A DNA stretch of 6,263 bases from Kiritimatiellia bacterium (GCA_029939545.1 JAOZSS010000144.1:1-6263), one strand, 5' to 3'. Positions 1 to 5,892 are shown, counted from the stretch's first letter. Numbers and translations are program-made. The notes: a model not told the origin generated them from the letters alone.

Positions 1-1
1 C

Positions 2-1003
2 AAGGTCAACACCCTCGAACCTGCCGAGTGCGCCGAACAGCTTGAGGTATCGGGATTCTCCATTCCGCACGCACGGTTCTCCGAGAAGGAGTGGACGTTG
101 CGGAGTGATGTTGAAGACAGACTGTTTGAACGTCTCGTTTCTGATTTCCTGGCCCTCGGAGAAGCTGTTAAGGACTTTAACCGCGGCGTGACAACAGGGC
201 TAAACAGAGCCTTCGCCATATCAACGGAGGTGCGGGATCAGATCATTGCTCAAGACTCAATGTCGGGGGAGGTCATCTATCCATTGCGCGGCGGCATGGA
301 TTGCCGCCGCTATTTCATTAGGCCGACAGATCAATGGCTGATCTTCACGCGACGGGGCATCGATATTGGTAAATACCCAGCCATCAAGAATCACCTCATC
401 CAGTTCAAAGCCGATCTCATGCCAAAGAAATCCAGTCGTGATGCACGCGGGCGCAAACCCGGGCGCTATGCATGGTATGAAATCCAGGATGATGTTGCCT
501 ATTGGGAGATTTTCACCCGCCCCAAGATTGTCTTCCCCGACATCTGCAAGCATCCGCGCTTTTCAATCGATGATACCGGCATCTTTCTGGCAAACACGGC
601 CTACGCCATCGACAGCAATGACCGATATCTCTTGGGCTTCCTGAACAGTCGCCTGTTCTGGTGGCTCATTGCGCAGATCAGCATTCCGTTTGGCGTTCGC
701 GCGGGAGAGTTCCGCTACCGGCTCATCTATCAATACATGAAGCAGGTCCCCATCCGCCCGATCAACTTCGACAATCCCGACGATGTGGCGATGCACGATA
801 AGATGGTGGTATTGGTAGAGCGGATGCTTGAGTTGAACAGGAAGAAAGCGGCGGAGAAGAATCCAGGGATATTGCAGCAGCTCGAAACGCAGATCACCGC
901 CACGGACCGCCAGATCGATCAACTCGTCTACAAGCTCTATGATCTTAACGACGAGGAAATCGCGCTTGTGGAGGGACGGAAAAGGGAAGAAGGGGAAGGA
1001 TGA
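2..1003 (+). CDS. Type IIG restriction-modification enzyme, C-terminal target-recognition part (5'-partial)
   Basis: The reading frame is open from the left edge of the window to the TGA at 1001-1003, so the 333 residues seen are the C-terminal part of a longer protein. TTG at 98 is only an internal codon. The sequence matches the pattern of the TaqI-like specificity domain that ends Eco57I/type IIG enzymes, where one polypeptide carries nuclease, adenine methylase and target recognition. The diagnostic stretches are GRYAWYEIQDDVAYWEIF, then KIVFPDI, then LLGFLNSRLFWWLI followed by YMKQVPIRP. A charged, probably coiled-coil tail of about 75 residues follows. The nuclease and methylase motifs (including NPPY) must lie upstream and cannot be checked, so activity is unknown. 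The stop overlaps the start of the next gene (ATGA), implying translational coupling. A stand-alone methylase with the same C-terminal domain is the main alternative. Confidence 0.85.
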   Translation, partial: KVNTLEPAECAEQLEVSGFSIPHARFSEKEWTLRSDVEDRLFERLVSDFLALGEAVKDFNRGVTTGLNRAFAISTEVRDQIIAQDSMSGEVIYPLRGGMDCRRYFIRPTDQWLIFTRRGIDIGKYPAIKNHLIQFKADLMPKKSSRDARGRKPGRYAWYEIQDDVAYWEIFTRPKIVFPDICKHPRFSIDDTGIFLANTAYAIDSNDRYLLGFLNSRLFWWLIAQISIPFGVRAGEFRYRLIYQYMKQVPIRPINFDNPDDVAMHDKMVVLVERMLELNRKKAAEKNPGILQQLETQITATDRQIDQLVYKLYDLNDEEIALVEGRKREEGEG

Positions 1004-1830
1004 ACAAAGAGCAGGCTCTGGCAGTATTTGAGAACTTCAAAATCCGCCGGTCTTACGACGAAGAATCTGAGATCTGGTATTTCTCGGTGGTGGACATCGT
1101 CGCGGCGCTGATTCAGCAATCGGATTATCAGGCCGCCAGAAACTACTGGAAAGTACTGAAAAACCGACTGAAAAAGGAAGGAAGTCAATCGGTTACAGAT
1201 TGTAACCGATTGAAAATGGTTGCGAAGGACGGGAAAATGCGATTCACCGATGTCGCCTCGCCTGAAACACTGTTACGCCTGATTCAATCTGTTCCCAGTC
1301 CAAATGCGGAACCCATAAAGCTCTGGCTGGCAAAGGTCGGTTATGAGCGCATCCAGGATATGAGCGATCCGGCTCGTTCGCTTGACCGAGCACGGGAGTA
1401 TTGGCAACAGCACGGGCGAAGCGAAAAGTGGATTCAGCAACGGATGATGGGCCAGGAAACCCGTAACAAGCTGACTGACTACTGGAAAGATCATGAGATA
1501 GAGGGCGAAGATGAATATGCGATTTTGACCAATATCATCCATCGGGAATGGAGCGGTCTCTCGGTGAAACAGCATAGGCTGGCCAAGGATCTCAAAACTC
1601 AAAACCTACGCGATCACATGAGTGAGGCGGAGTTGATTTTCACCGCCCTTGCGGAGCTTTCCACCCGTCAAATTGCCGAAAGCGTCGCGGCAACCGGCAT
1701 GCCGGAGAACGTCGACGCCGGAAGAAAAGGTGGAGCCATTTCGAAGAAGGCAAGGCTGGAGTTGGAACAGAAGACCGGCAGGAGCGTAGTGACAGGCGAG
1801 AGCTTCCTGCCGCCAGCCCCCCAAGAATGA
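1000..1830 (+). CDS. Bro-N / DinD-like (DNA-damage-inducible protein D, phage antirepressor-like) protein
   Basis: A 276-residue protein. The N-terminal ~110 residues resemble the Bro-N antirepressor fold, with IWYFSVVDIVAAL near residues 26-38 and PNAEPIKLWLAKVGYERI near 101-118. The C-terminal half matches the DinD-type tail: LRDHMSEAELIFTALAE, then a Gly/Lys-rich segment (AGRKGGAISKKARLELEQKTG) and VVTGESFLPP. Bro-N domains bind DNA in phage and viral proteins. E. coli DinD is SOS-induced and inhibits RecA-dependent strand exchange. Homologues are frequent beside type I and type IIG restriction genes, as here, but their role there is not settled. The start codon is ATG in an ATGA overlap with the upstream gene, behind the purine-rich AAGGGGAAGG. 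The family call is confident; the biological role is inferred. Confidence 0.8.
   Translation: MNKEQALAVFENFKIRRSYDEESEIWYFSVVDIVAALIQQSDYQAARNYWKVLKNRLKKEGSQSVTDCNRLKMVAKDGKMRFTDVASPETLLRLIQSVPSPNAEPIKLWLAKVGYERIQDMSDPARSLDRAREYWQQHGRSEKWIQQRMMGQETRNKLTDYWKDHEIEGEDEYAILTNIIHREWSGLSVKQHRLAKDLKTQNLRDHMSEAELIFTALAELSTRQIAESVAATGMPENVDAGRKGGAISKKARLELEQKTGRSVVTGESFLPPAPQE
1185..1213. repeat. Perfect 13-bp inverted repeat inside the Bro-N/DinD-like gene
   Basis: The left arm TCAATCGGTTACA (1185-1197) and the right arm TGTAACCGATTGA (1201-1213) are exact reverse complements separated by GAT. The repeat lies in the coding sequence for the QSVTDCNRLK segment, which appears to be conserved in the family, so codon constraint may explain part of the symmetry. 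It could act as an operator or an mRNA hairpin. No function is shown. Confidence 0.7.
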
Positions 1831-1951
1831 CGATCCCCACCTGTTGCGTAAAGCCCATGTATTCTTTCATGCGGGTCTTGTAGGCCTTGCGCATCGTATC
1901 GATCATCGTCGACCGAATGGGCTGGGGCAGTTGACCCACAATAAACTCGCG
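1826..1951 (-). pseudogene. Possible remnant of an unrecognised leftward gene
   Basis: In one leftward frame the gap after the DinD-like gene reads as protein-like sequence, for example REFIVGQLPQPIRSTM followed by RKAYKTRMKEYMGFTQQVG. The residue mix is plausible and amphipathic and there is no internal stop. The frame then runs antisense into the DinD-like gene, where it no longer looks like protein, and upstream it is low-quality Arg/Lys/Thr-rich sequence. I do not recognise a family. It may be the debris of a gene cut by rearrangement, or chance. The opposite-strand frame starting at 1844 looks random. Confidence 0.2.
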
Positions 1952-2005
1952 ACCGCAAGAATTCAAGGGAGCCGGTTTGTGCGTAGGACCTCTAAGCTTC
2001 CGCTT

Positions 2006-2055
2006 GGTTGCGGTTGCGCAACCACTCTCATCATCTCTATTGCGTTTCTGCAACC
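2006..2055 (+). promoter_or_regulatory. Tandem upstream activator sites TTGCG-N5-GCAACC
   Basis: Two 16-bp sites share the pattern TTGCG-N5-GCAACC: TTGCGGTTGCGCAACC at 2008-2023 and TTGCGTTTCTGCAACC at 2040-2055. Each has an inverted TTGC-N6-GCAA core; the first extends to GGTTGC/GCAACC from 2006 and also contains the perfect palindrome GGTTGCGCAACC (2012-2023). The copies are exactly 32 bp apart, close to three helical turns, so they face the same side of the DNA. Their centres lie about 153 and 121 bp upstream of the start site predicted from the sigma-54 promoter, the normal range for bacterial enhancer-binding proteins. The binding protein is not encoded in this window. Confidence 0.6.
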
Positions 2056-2141
2056 CTTCTGCGATCTCACTCGCTACGACATGAATGCATAACGCACTGC
2101 AATAGCGTATGTTGTGTGTTTCAGTAGTGATTCATTCTAAT

Positions 2142-2156
2142 TGGCACGCGCGATGC
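2142..2156 (+). promoter_or_regulatory. Sigma-54 (RpoN) -24/-12 promoter
   Basis: TGGCACG at 2142-2148, four bases, then ATGC at 2153-2156 matches the sigma-54 consensus TGGCACG-N4-TTGC at all but one position. The invariant GG (2143-2144) and GC (2155-2156) are at the correct spacing. Transcription would start near 2168, leaving a leader of about 22 nt before the ATG at 2190. A looser inverted repeat, ACGC-N9-GCGT (2092-2108), lies between the activator sites and the promoter. Sigma-54 control of a related gene set is established for the ORP cluster of Desulfovibrio vulgaris, which supports the call. Confidence 0.75.
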
Positions 2157-2175
2157 GATAGACAAGAGCTGCGAG

Positions 2176-2183
2176 AAAGGAGG
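2176..2183 (+). promoter_or_regulatory. Strong ribosome binding site that fixes the thioredoxin-like start
   Basis: AAAGGAGG ends six bases before the ATG at 2190. It decides the start against the open frame that reaches back to 2109, because that extension would cross the sigma-54 promoter. Confidence 0.85.
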
Positions 2184-2189
2184 AAAGCC

Positions 2190-2522
2190 ATGAGTGCAGA
2201 GACAAGGGCGCTGGATGTTTCGAATTTCGATGCCGAAACAAGCGAGGGAGTGGTCTTAGCTTTCTTCGGGGAACCATGGGATAGCGGCTCTCGAAGGGAG
2301 TTGCGGATCATCGAGAAGGTGGCCGCCTTGACGGCGGGAAGGCTCAAGGTCGGGATGTGCAGCGTCAAGGACGCGCCCGAACTCGCCGAGCGATTCAACA
2401 TCAGAAGCATTCCGGCCACGCTGCTCTTCAAGGACGGCAAGGAAGCCGAGCGACTCGTTGGCCTGCGGCATGAGGGAACCTTGATCAGGCATCTGAAGAA
2501 GTATCTGGAGCAGGAAGCGTGA
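2190..2522 (+). CDS. Thioredoxin-fold protein lacking the CXXC active site
   Basis: A 110-residue protein of normal thioredoxin length with no signal peptide, so probably cytoplasmic. The fold is recognisable from VVLAFFGEPW (residues 21-30), the helix after the active site, APELAERFNIRSIPATLLFKDG (given as APELAERF, NIRSIPAT and LLFKDG; residues 62-83, cis-proline P75) and a closing amphipathic helix. Where thioredoxins have WCGPC this protein has W30-D31-S32-G33-S34, so both redox cysteines are gone. The codons (GAT, TCT) are not single-base slips from Cys, apart from the final Ser. Its only cysteine is C57, on the strand before the cis-Pro loop. Ordinary dithiol-disulfide exchange is therefore unlikely; a binding, chaperone or scaffold role is inferred. 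It is the first gene after the sigma-54 promoter, and its stop overlaps the next start (GTGA). Confidence 0.85.
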   Translation: MSAETRALDVSNFDAETSEGVVLAFFGEPWDSGSRRELRIIEKVAALTAGRLKVGMCSVKDAPELAERFNIRSIPATLLFKDGKEAERLVGLRHEGTLIRHLKKYLEQEA

Positions 2523-2941
2523 AGACGACGTTAGCCATGCCGGTGTGGAATGATCGAGTCTCTACGACATTCGACTTTGCGCAGAAACTGTTGGTTGTAG
2601 AGGTGGAAGGCGAGCGGGAGGTCTCCCGGAAGAAGGTGCCGCTTCGCTATCGATCTGGCGCAAGAAAGGCGCAGACCATTCGGGACTTGGGGATTCAGGT
2701 TCTGCTCTGTGGTGCCATTTCACGGCCGCTGGCGCGGTTCGTCTCACAGGCGGGGGCTCATATTTACCCCCTTGTCACCGGCCAAGTGGACGACGTGCTG
2801 GCGGCCTATCTCTGTGGACGACTCTCAGAGCCGCGCTTTCTACAGCCGGGCTGTCGTCCCGGAGCAAGACGGCGGTGGAGACACAGATGCGATTTTCGAG
2901 GGAACAATCAACCATGGCAACAAACAACCAAGGAGGTGTGA
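2519..2941 (+). CDS. NifX/NifB-type (dinitrogenase Fe-Mo cofactor biosynthesis domain) protein, copy 1
   Basis: 140 residues from a GTG start that overlaps the upstream TGA by 4 bp; GGAG at 2507-2510 is a plausible ribosome site. The opening LAMPVWNDRVSTTFDFA matches the family start (IAIPVWNGRVSPVFD), and RDLGIQVLLCGAISRPLARF and VTGQVDDVLAAYLCGRL follow in the expected order up to about residue 105. After FLQPGC comes a basic Arg-rich tail ending in hydrophilic residues, as seen in this subgroup next to MinD-type ATPases. The fold binds Fe-Mo or related metal clusters in nitrogenase assembly; nitrogenase genes are absent here, so the cluster handled is unknown. ATG at residue 7 is a less likely start because it would remove the first beta strand. 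Confidence 0.85.
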   Translation: MKTTLAMPVWNDRVSTTFDFAQKLLVVEVEGEREVSRKKVPLRYRSGARKAQTIRDLGIQVLLCGAISRPLARFVSQAGAHIYPLVTGQVDDVLAAYLCGRLSEPRFLQPGCRPGARRRWRHRCDFRGNNQPWQQTTKEV

Positions 2942-2942
2942 C

Positions 2943-3149
2943 ATGCCAGGAGGAAATGGAACAGGACCGATGGGAATGGGCCCGATGACAGGGCGTGGAC
3001 GCGGCCGCTGCACAGAAAACGCCTGGCCAGACCAGGCGGATGATCGGCCTCGCCGTGGACGTGGGCGGGGACGTGGGTTTGGGAGAGAACTCGCACAGCG
3101 TATGGGCTTCGGCCGCAACGCGGGACAAACCACCCCCAAGGCCTCATGA
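2943..3149 (+). CDS. Small Gly/Arg-rich DUF5320-family protein
   Basis: 68 residues. The start MPGGNGTGPMGMGPMTGRG is the hallmark of DUF5320 proteins, which accompany NifX-type and MinD-type ATPase genes in anaerobes. AAGGAGG at 2930-2936, inside the end of the previous gene, sits six bases before the ATG. The middle is strongly basic and repetitive (RPRRGRGRGRGFGREL), with one cysteine (C23). No catalytic motif is visible and no function is known for the family; an RG-rich chain suggests a flexible, nucleic-acid- or protein-binding partner, which is inference. It is 1 bp from the previous gene and overlaps the next by 4 bp (ATGA). The frame is open back to 2709, but that part is a shadow of copy 1. 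Confidence 0.8.
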   Translation: MPGGNGTGPMGMGPMTGRGRGRCTENAWPDQADDRPRRGRGRGRGFGRELAQRMGFGRNAGQTTPKAS

Positions 3150-4978
3150 TCATAACTGTTGCGAGTGGAAAAGGCGGAACAGGGAAGACGACATTCTCGG
3201 TGAACCTGGCGTATGCGCTGGCCAATCGAGGCGAGAAAGTTCGGCTCTTGGACTGTGATGTCGAAGAGCCGAACGATCACTTGTTCGTGAAGCCGACCTT
3301 CACTGAGGAAGCGGAGGTCACGGTTCTGAAGCCGGTATGGGATGAGGAGAAATGCACCGGTTGCGGGCAATGTGCGGAAGCCTGCAACTACAACGCGATT
3401 GCCGTCATCAAAGATAAAGTTCTGATCTTCAACGAACTTTGCCATTCGTGTGGGGCTTGCACCTATGTGTGTCCCGAGAACGCCTTGCGTGAGGAAGCTG
3501 TGCCCATAGGCAAGGTTCAGGCGTCCCCCGACAATGAGCCCTTCTACTTCGCACACGGACTGCTGAACATCGGAGAATCCCTTGCGCCCATGGTCGTGCA
3601 AGACCTCAAGGACCACATAGACCGGGAGGCCATTAGCATTCTGGATGCTTCCCCTGGAACCGCGTGTCCAGTGGTCAAGGCGTTGGAGGGGGCCGACGTG
3701 GCGGTACTGCTCACCGAGCCCACTCCATTCGGCCTGAATGACTTGAAGCTGGCAGTAGGCATGACGCTCGAAATGGGGCTTCCCACCGGGATTGTGGTTA
3801 ACCGCTCTAACGGCGAGGATCGCATCATTGCAGAGTGGGCCGAGGGTGTTGGGGTTCCCATTGTTGGCCGCATACCTTTCGAGAGGAAGTATGCTGAGAC
3901 CTATTCATCTGGCGACATTCTTGTGGAGCACCATGATGAACTGAATGCGAATTTACTCGGCATCTACGACGCGCTCTGCGCCCTACAGGGAGCCCCTGTT
4001 GCGGTGCCACCGGAAATGGAAAGCATCGGAACGATCACTGACAACGCACCACCTTTCACGGTAGGAAAGGCAGATGATTACAAGGAACTGACAGTGATCA
4101 GCGGCAAGGGAGGCACTGGAAAGACGACGCTAACCGCATCGTTTGCGGTGCTATCCAAGAACCAGATTCTCGCCGACAACGATGTCGACGCCGCTGACCT
4201 GCATCTGCTGCTTACACCTCAGGTCCGTGAGGCACATCCGTTTGTTGGCGGAACGAAAGCCACGGTCGACCCCGAGAAATGTATCGGTTGCGGGAAATGC
4301 GCTGACATCTGTCATTTCGATTCTTTCCGCTTTGACGGACCTGCCAATGACATTGTCGGGAAAACTTGGCGAATTGAGCCGGTCGCCTGCGAAGGCTGCG
4401 GTCTTTGTCCGCGGGTCTGTCCTGTAGACGCCATCGGGTCGGAGGAAGCCGTCACGGGCAACTGGTATGTTTCCGAAACCGATTACGGCCCCATGGTGCA
4501 TGCCCGCCTGGGGATCGCCGAAGAAAACTCGGGTCGATTGGTCGCCCATGTGCGCAACCGGGCCGGTGAGCTTGCGTCCGAGCTGGGTGCTGAACAGATT
4601 CTTGGTGATGGGCCTCCAGGAACCGGATGTCCGGTCATTGCTTCGGTCTCGGGCACCGACCTGGTCCTGATTGTCACCGAACCCACGGTTTCCGGTGTGC
4701 ATGACATGGAACGTGTGCTCGATCTGGCTACACACTTCGGCGTTCCGGCCCTGGTCATCATCAACAAGGCCGATCTCAACAGCGAACAGGCGGAGCGTAT
4801 CCGCACCATCGCAGAGCAGAAGCACTCACATGTCATTGCGCATATCCCATTTGACAGAGCGGTTAACGACGCACTCATGGATGGCAAAACGGTTGTGCAG
4901 CAGGGCAAGAGCGCCGCAACCGACGCGATCAAGCACGCATGGAAGGTGGTCCAAACAGAGTTGGGAAAAATCAGGTAG
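3146..4978 (+). CDS. Fused double MinD-family ATPase with two inserted 2x[4Fe-4S] ferredoxin modules
   Basis: 610 residues containing two complete MinD-superfamily units in one chain. Unit 1: deviant Walker A KGGTGKT (9-15), DCDVEEPN (36-43), ferredoxin insert with cysteines 70/73/76/80 and 99/102/105/109, and DASPGTACPV (167-176). A linker of about 30 residues follows (roughly 280-311). Unit 2: KGGTGKT (321-327), DNDVDAADLHLLL (344-356), cysteines 379/382/385/389 and 415/418/421/425, and DGPPGTGCPV (488-497). All lysines and all sixteen cluster cysteines are present, so both sites and four [4Fe-4S] clusters are predicted. Relatives are normally two adjacent genes of about 280-300 residues each (DVU2103/DVU2104 type), so the fusion would create an obligate pseudo-heterodimer. 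The role is inferred as ATP-driven Fe-S or metal-cluster transfer or electron delivery to the NifX-type partners. The start is ATG overlapping the DUF5320 stop; its ribosome site (AAGG) is weak, pointing to coupling. Confidence 0.9.
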   Translation: MIITVASGKGGTGKTTFSVNLAYALANRGEKVRLLDCDVEEPNDHLFVKPTFTEEAEVTVLKPVWDEEKCTGCGQCAEACNYNAIAVIKDKVLIFNELCHSCGACTYVCPENALREEAVPIGKVQASPDNEPFYFAHGLLNIGESLAPMVVQDLKDHIDREAISILDASPGTACPVVKALEGADVAVLLTEPTPFGLNDLKLAVGMTLEMGLPTGIVVNRSNGEDRIIAEWAEGVGVPIVGRIPFERKYAETYSSGDILVEHHDELNANLLGIYDALCALQGAPVAVPPEMESIGTITDNAPPFTVGKADDYKELTVISGKGGTGKTTLTASFAVLSKNQILADNDVDAADLHLLLTPQVREAHPFVGGTKATVDPEKCIGCGKCADICHFDSFRFDGPANDIVGKTWRIEPVACEGCGLCPRVCPVDAIGSEEAVTGNWYVSETDYGPMVHARLGIAEENSGRLVAHVRNRAGELASELGAEQILGDGPPGTGCPVIASVSGTDLVLIVTEPTVSGVHDMERVLDLATHFGVPALVIINKADLNSEQAERIRTIAEQKHSHVIAHIPFDRAVNDALMDGKTVVQQGKSAATDAIKHAWKVVQTELGKIR

Positions 4979-4986
4979 CGTCTGGC

Positions 4987-5011
4987 GTCCCGCCCGATTG
5001 TTGGTCGGGAC
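4987..5011. repeat. Stem-loop in the gap after the ATPase gene (first)
   Basis: GTCCCG (4987-4992) pairs with CGGGAC (5006-5011) around a 13-nt loop; an alternative, CCCGA with TCGGG, competes for the same bases. No T-run follows, so it is not a classic terminator. It starts 8 bp after the ATPase stop. Confidence 0.5.
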
Positions 5012-5015
5012 CCAT

Positions 5016-5054
5016 CCTCCGCCCCGACCTCTCAGAGAGTCGGGGCTACGGAGG
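5016..5054. repeat. Long stem-loop in the gap after the ATPase gene (second)
   Basis: CCTCCG (5016-5021) pairs with CGGAGG (5049-5054), and CCCCGAC (5022-5028) with GTCGGGG (5039-5045), with CTA unpaired on the right side. The inner CTC/GAG can extend the stem. No T-run follows. In an otherwise tightly packed operon this could be an mRNA processing or attenuation element that sets the last two genes apart, or a copy of a dispersed palindromic repeat. No open frame of interest lies in the 115-bp gap. Confidence 0.6.
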
Positions 5055-5093
5055 GCAGGCAGGCCAACACTACAACAAAACAAGGAGATGCAG

Positions 5094-5462
5094 ATGAAGG
5101 TAGCCATAACATCAAGAGGGACGACGCTTGAAGATCAGGTCGACCCGCGGTTTGGGCGTTGTGCCCATTTTGTGATCGTCGAGACGGACGACATGTCGTT
5201 TGATGCGGTTGAGAACAGTAATGCGGCGGCAGGCGGTGGTGCTGGCATCCAGGCAGCACAGTTGGTTGCGGACAAGGGCGTGAGCGCCGTGCTTACGGGA
5301 AACTGCGGTCCGAACGCATTTCGAACACTGGAAGCGGCAGGCATTGAGGTCGTGACAGAGGCAAGCGGCACGGTTCGAGAAGCCGCCGAGCAGTACAAAG
5401 CGGGCAAACTCTCGGCTACCGCAGGCCCGAGTGTCGAGAGTCACGCAGGGATGAACCCATAG
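5094..5462 (+). CDS. NifX-family (dinitrogenase Fe-Mo cofactor biosynthesis domain) protein, copy 2
   Basis: 122 residues forming a single NifX-type domain: MKVAITSRG, then VDPRFGRCAHFVIVETDD, then AAGGGAGIQAAQLVADKG, then VLTGNCGPNAFRTLEAAGI and SGTVREAAEQYKAGKL. This is the subgroup closest to the small Mo/Fe-cluster-binding and orange-protein-like members found beside MinD-type ATPases. Cysteines C23 (RFGRC) and C65 (GNCGP) are at positions where cluster contacts could be made; that is inference. The start is set by AAGGAG (5082-5087), six bases before ATG 5094; the ATG at 5088 touches this site and is too close. The open frame extends back to 4671, but that part only shadows the ATPase gene. 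Confidence 0.85.
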   Translation: MKVAITSRGTTLEDQVDPRFGRCAHFVIVETDDMSFDAVENSNAAAGGGAGIQAAQLVADKGVSAVLTGNCGPNAFRTLEAAGIEVVTEASGTVREAAEQYKAGKLSATAGPSVESHAGMNP

Positions 5463-5498
5463 GTGGGTCTACGACTCACAGTTGAAAGGAGTAAGTGT

Positions 5499-5837
5499 AT
5501 GAGAATCGCAATACCAGTAACCGGAGGAAAACTGTCCGCTCATTTCGGGCATTGTGAAGAATTTGCGCTAATTGAAGTGGATCGCGAAAACAAAACGACC
5601 ACGGCAACAGAAACGCTTGCTGCACCGCCTCACGAGCCGGGCCTTCTGCCACGGTGGTTGGCGGAAAAGGGGGCTGAGATGATTATCGCGGGCGGGATGG
5701 GTGGACGCGCCCACGGATTGTTCCAGCAGCAGGGCATCGACGTCCTGGTCGGTGCGCCGCCGGAGACACCGGAAGCGATTGCCACGGCCTACCTGAACGG
5801 CTCACTGGCAACCGGAGCCAACGTCTGCGACCATTAG
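5499..5837 (+). CDS. NifX-family (dinitrogenase Fe-Mo cofactor biosynthesis domain) protein, copy 3
   Basis: 112 residues: MRIAIPVTGGKLSAHFGHCEEF at the start (written MRIAIPVTGG / KLSAHFGHCEEF), then PPHEPGLLPRWLAEKGAEMI, AGGMGGRAHGLFQQQGIDVL and the characteristic end GANVCDH. The HFGHC and terminal CDH elements are typical of this subgroup and offer Cys/His ligands for a metal centre. It differs clearly from copies 1 and 2, so the three are distinct subfamilies rather than a recent duplication. AAAGGAG (5485-5491) lies seven bases before the ATG; the frame is open from 5463 but lacks a better start. It lies 36 bp after copy 2 and is the last gene of the operon. Confidence 0.88.
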   Translation: MRIAIPVTGGKLSAHFGHCEEFALIEVDRENKTTTATETLAAPPHEPGLLPRWLAEKGAEMIIAGGMGGRAHGLFQQQGIDVLVGAPPETPEAIATAYLNGSLATGANVCDH

Positions 5838-5850
5838 GATCGTGCGCGAC

Positions 5851-5892
5851 CGTGTGCTCGAATGGGTCTGAGGAAGACCCATTCAGCACGCG
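5851..5892. terminator. Long hairpin after the last operon gene
   Basis: GAATGGGTCT (5860-5869) and AGACCCATTC (5875-5884) form a perfect 10-bp stem with loop GAGGA. Beyond a one-base bulge (C5859), eight more pairs continue (5851-5858 with 5885-5892, one G-T wobble). It begins 13 bp after the stop codon, where a terminator is expected, but no T-run follows on either strand. It may instead protect the mRNA 3' end or be a mobile palindrome. Confidence 0.6.

Noticed and set aside
1844..2092. Rightward 82-codon frame in the control region
   Set aside because: It has no ribosome site and no recognisable motif, and it overlaps the activator sites.
2109..2189. Upstream extension of the thioredoxin-like reading frame
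   Set aside because: It would cross the sigma-54 promoter and lacks a ribosome site; the ATG at 2190 has a strong one and fits the family length.
3000..3085. GC-rich repeats (GGACG/GGGCG) considered as a tandem array
   Set aside because: They are explained by the Gly/Arg-rich coding sequence of the DUF5320 protein.
2840..3616. Long leftward open frame (258 codons)
   Set aside because: It lies antisense to three well-supported genes; the product is Pro/Arg/Ser-rich with no family resemblance.
4151..4825. Leftward open frame (224 codons) opposite the second ATPase half
   Set aside because: It is a shadow of the strongly conserved MinD/ferredoxin coding sequence on the other strand.
4671..5093. 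Long N-terminal extension of NifX copy 2
   Set aside because: This part overlaps the ATPase gene in another frame and is low-complexity; the ribosome site and family start place the gene at 5094.
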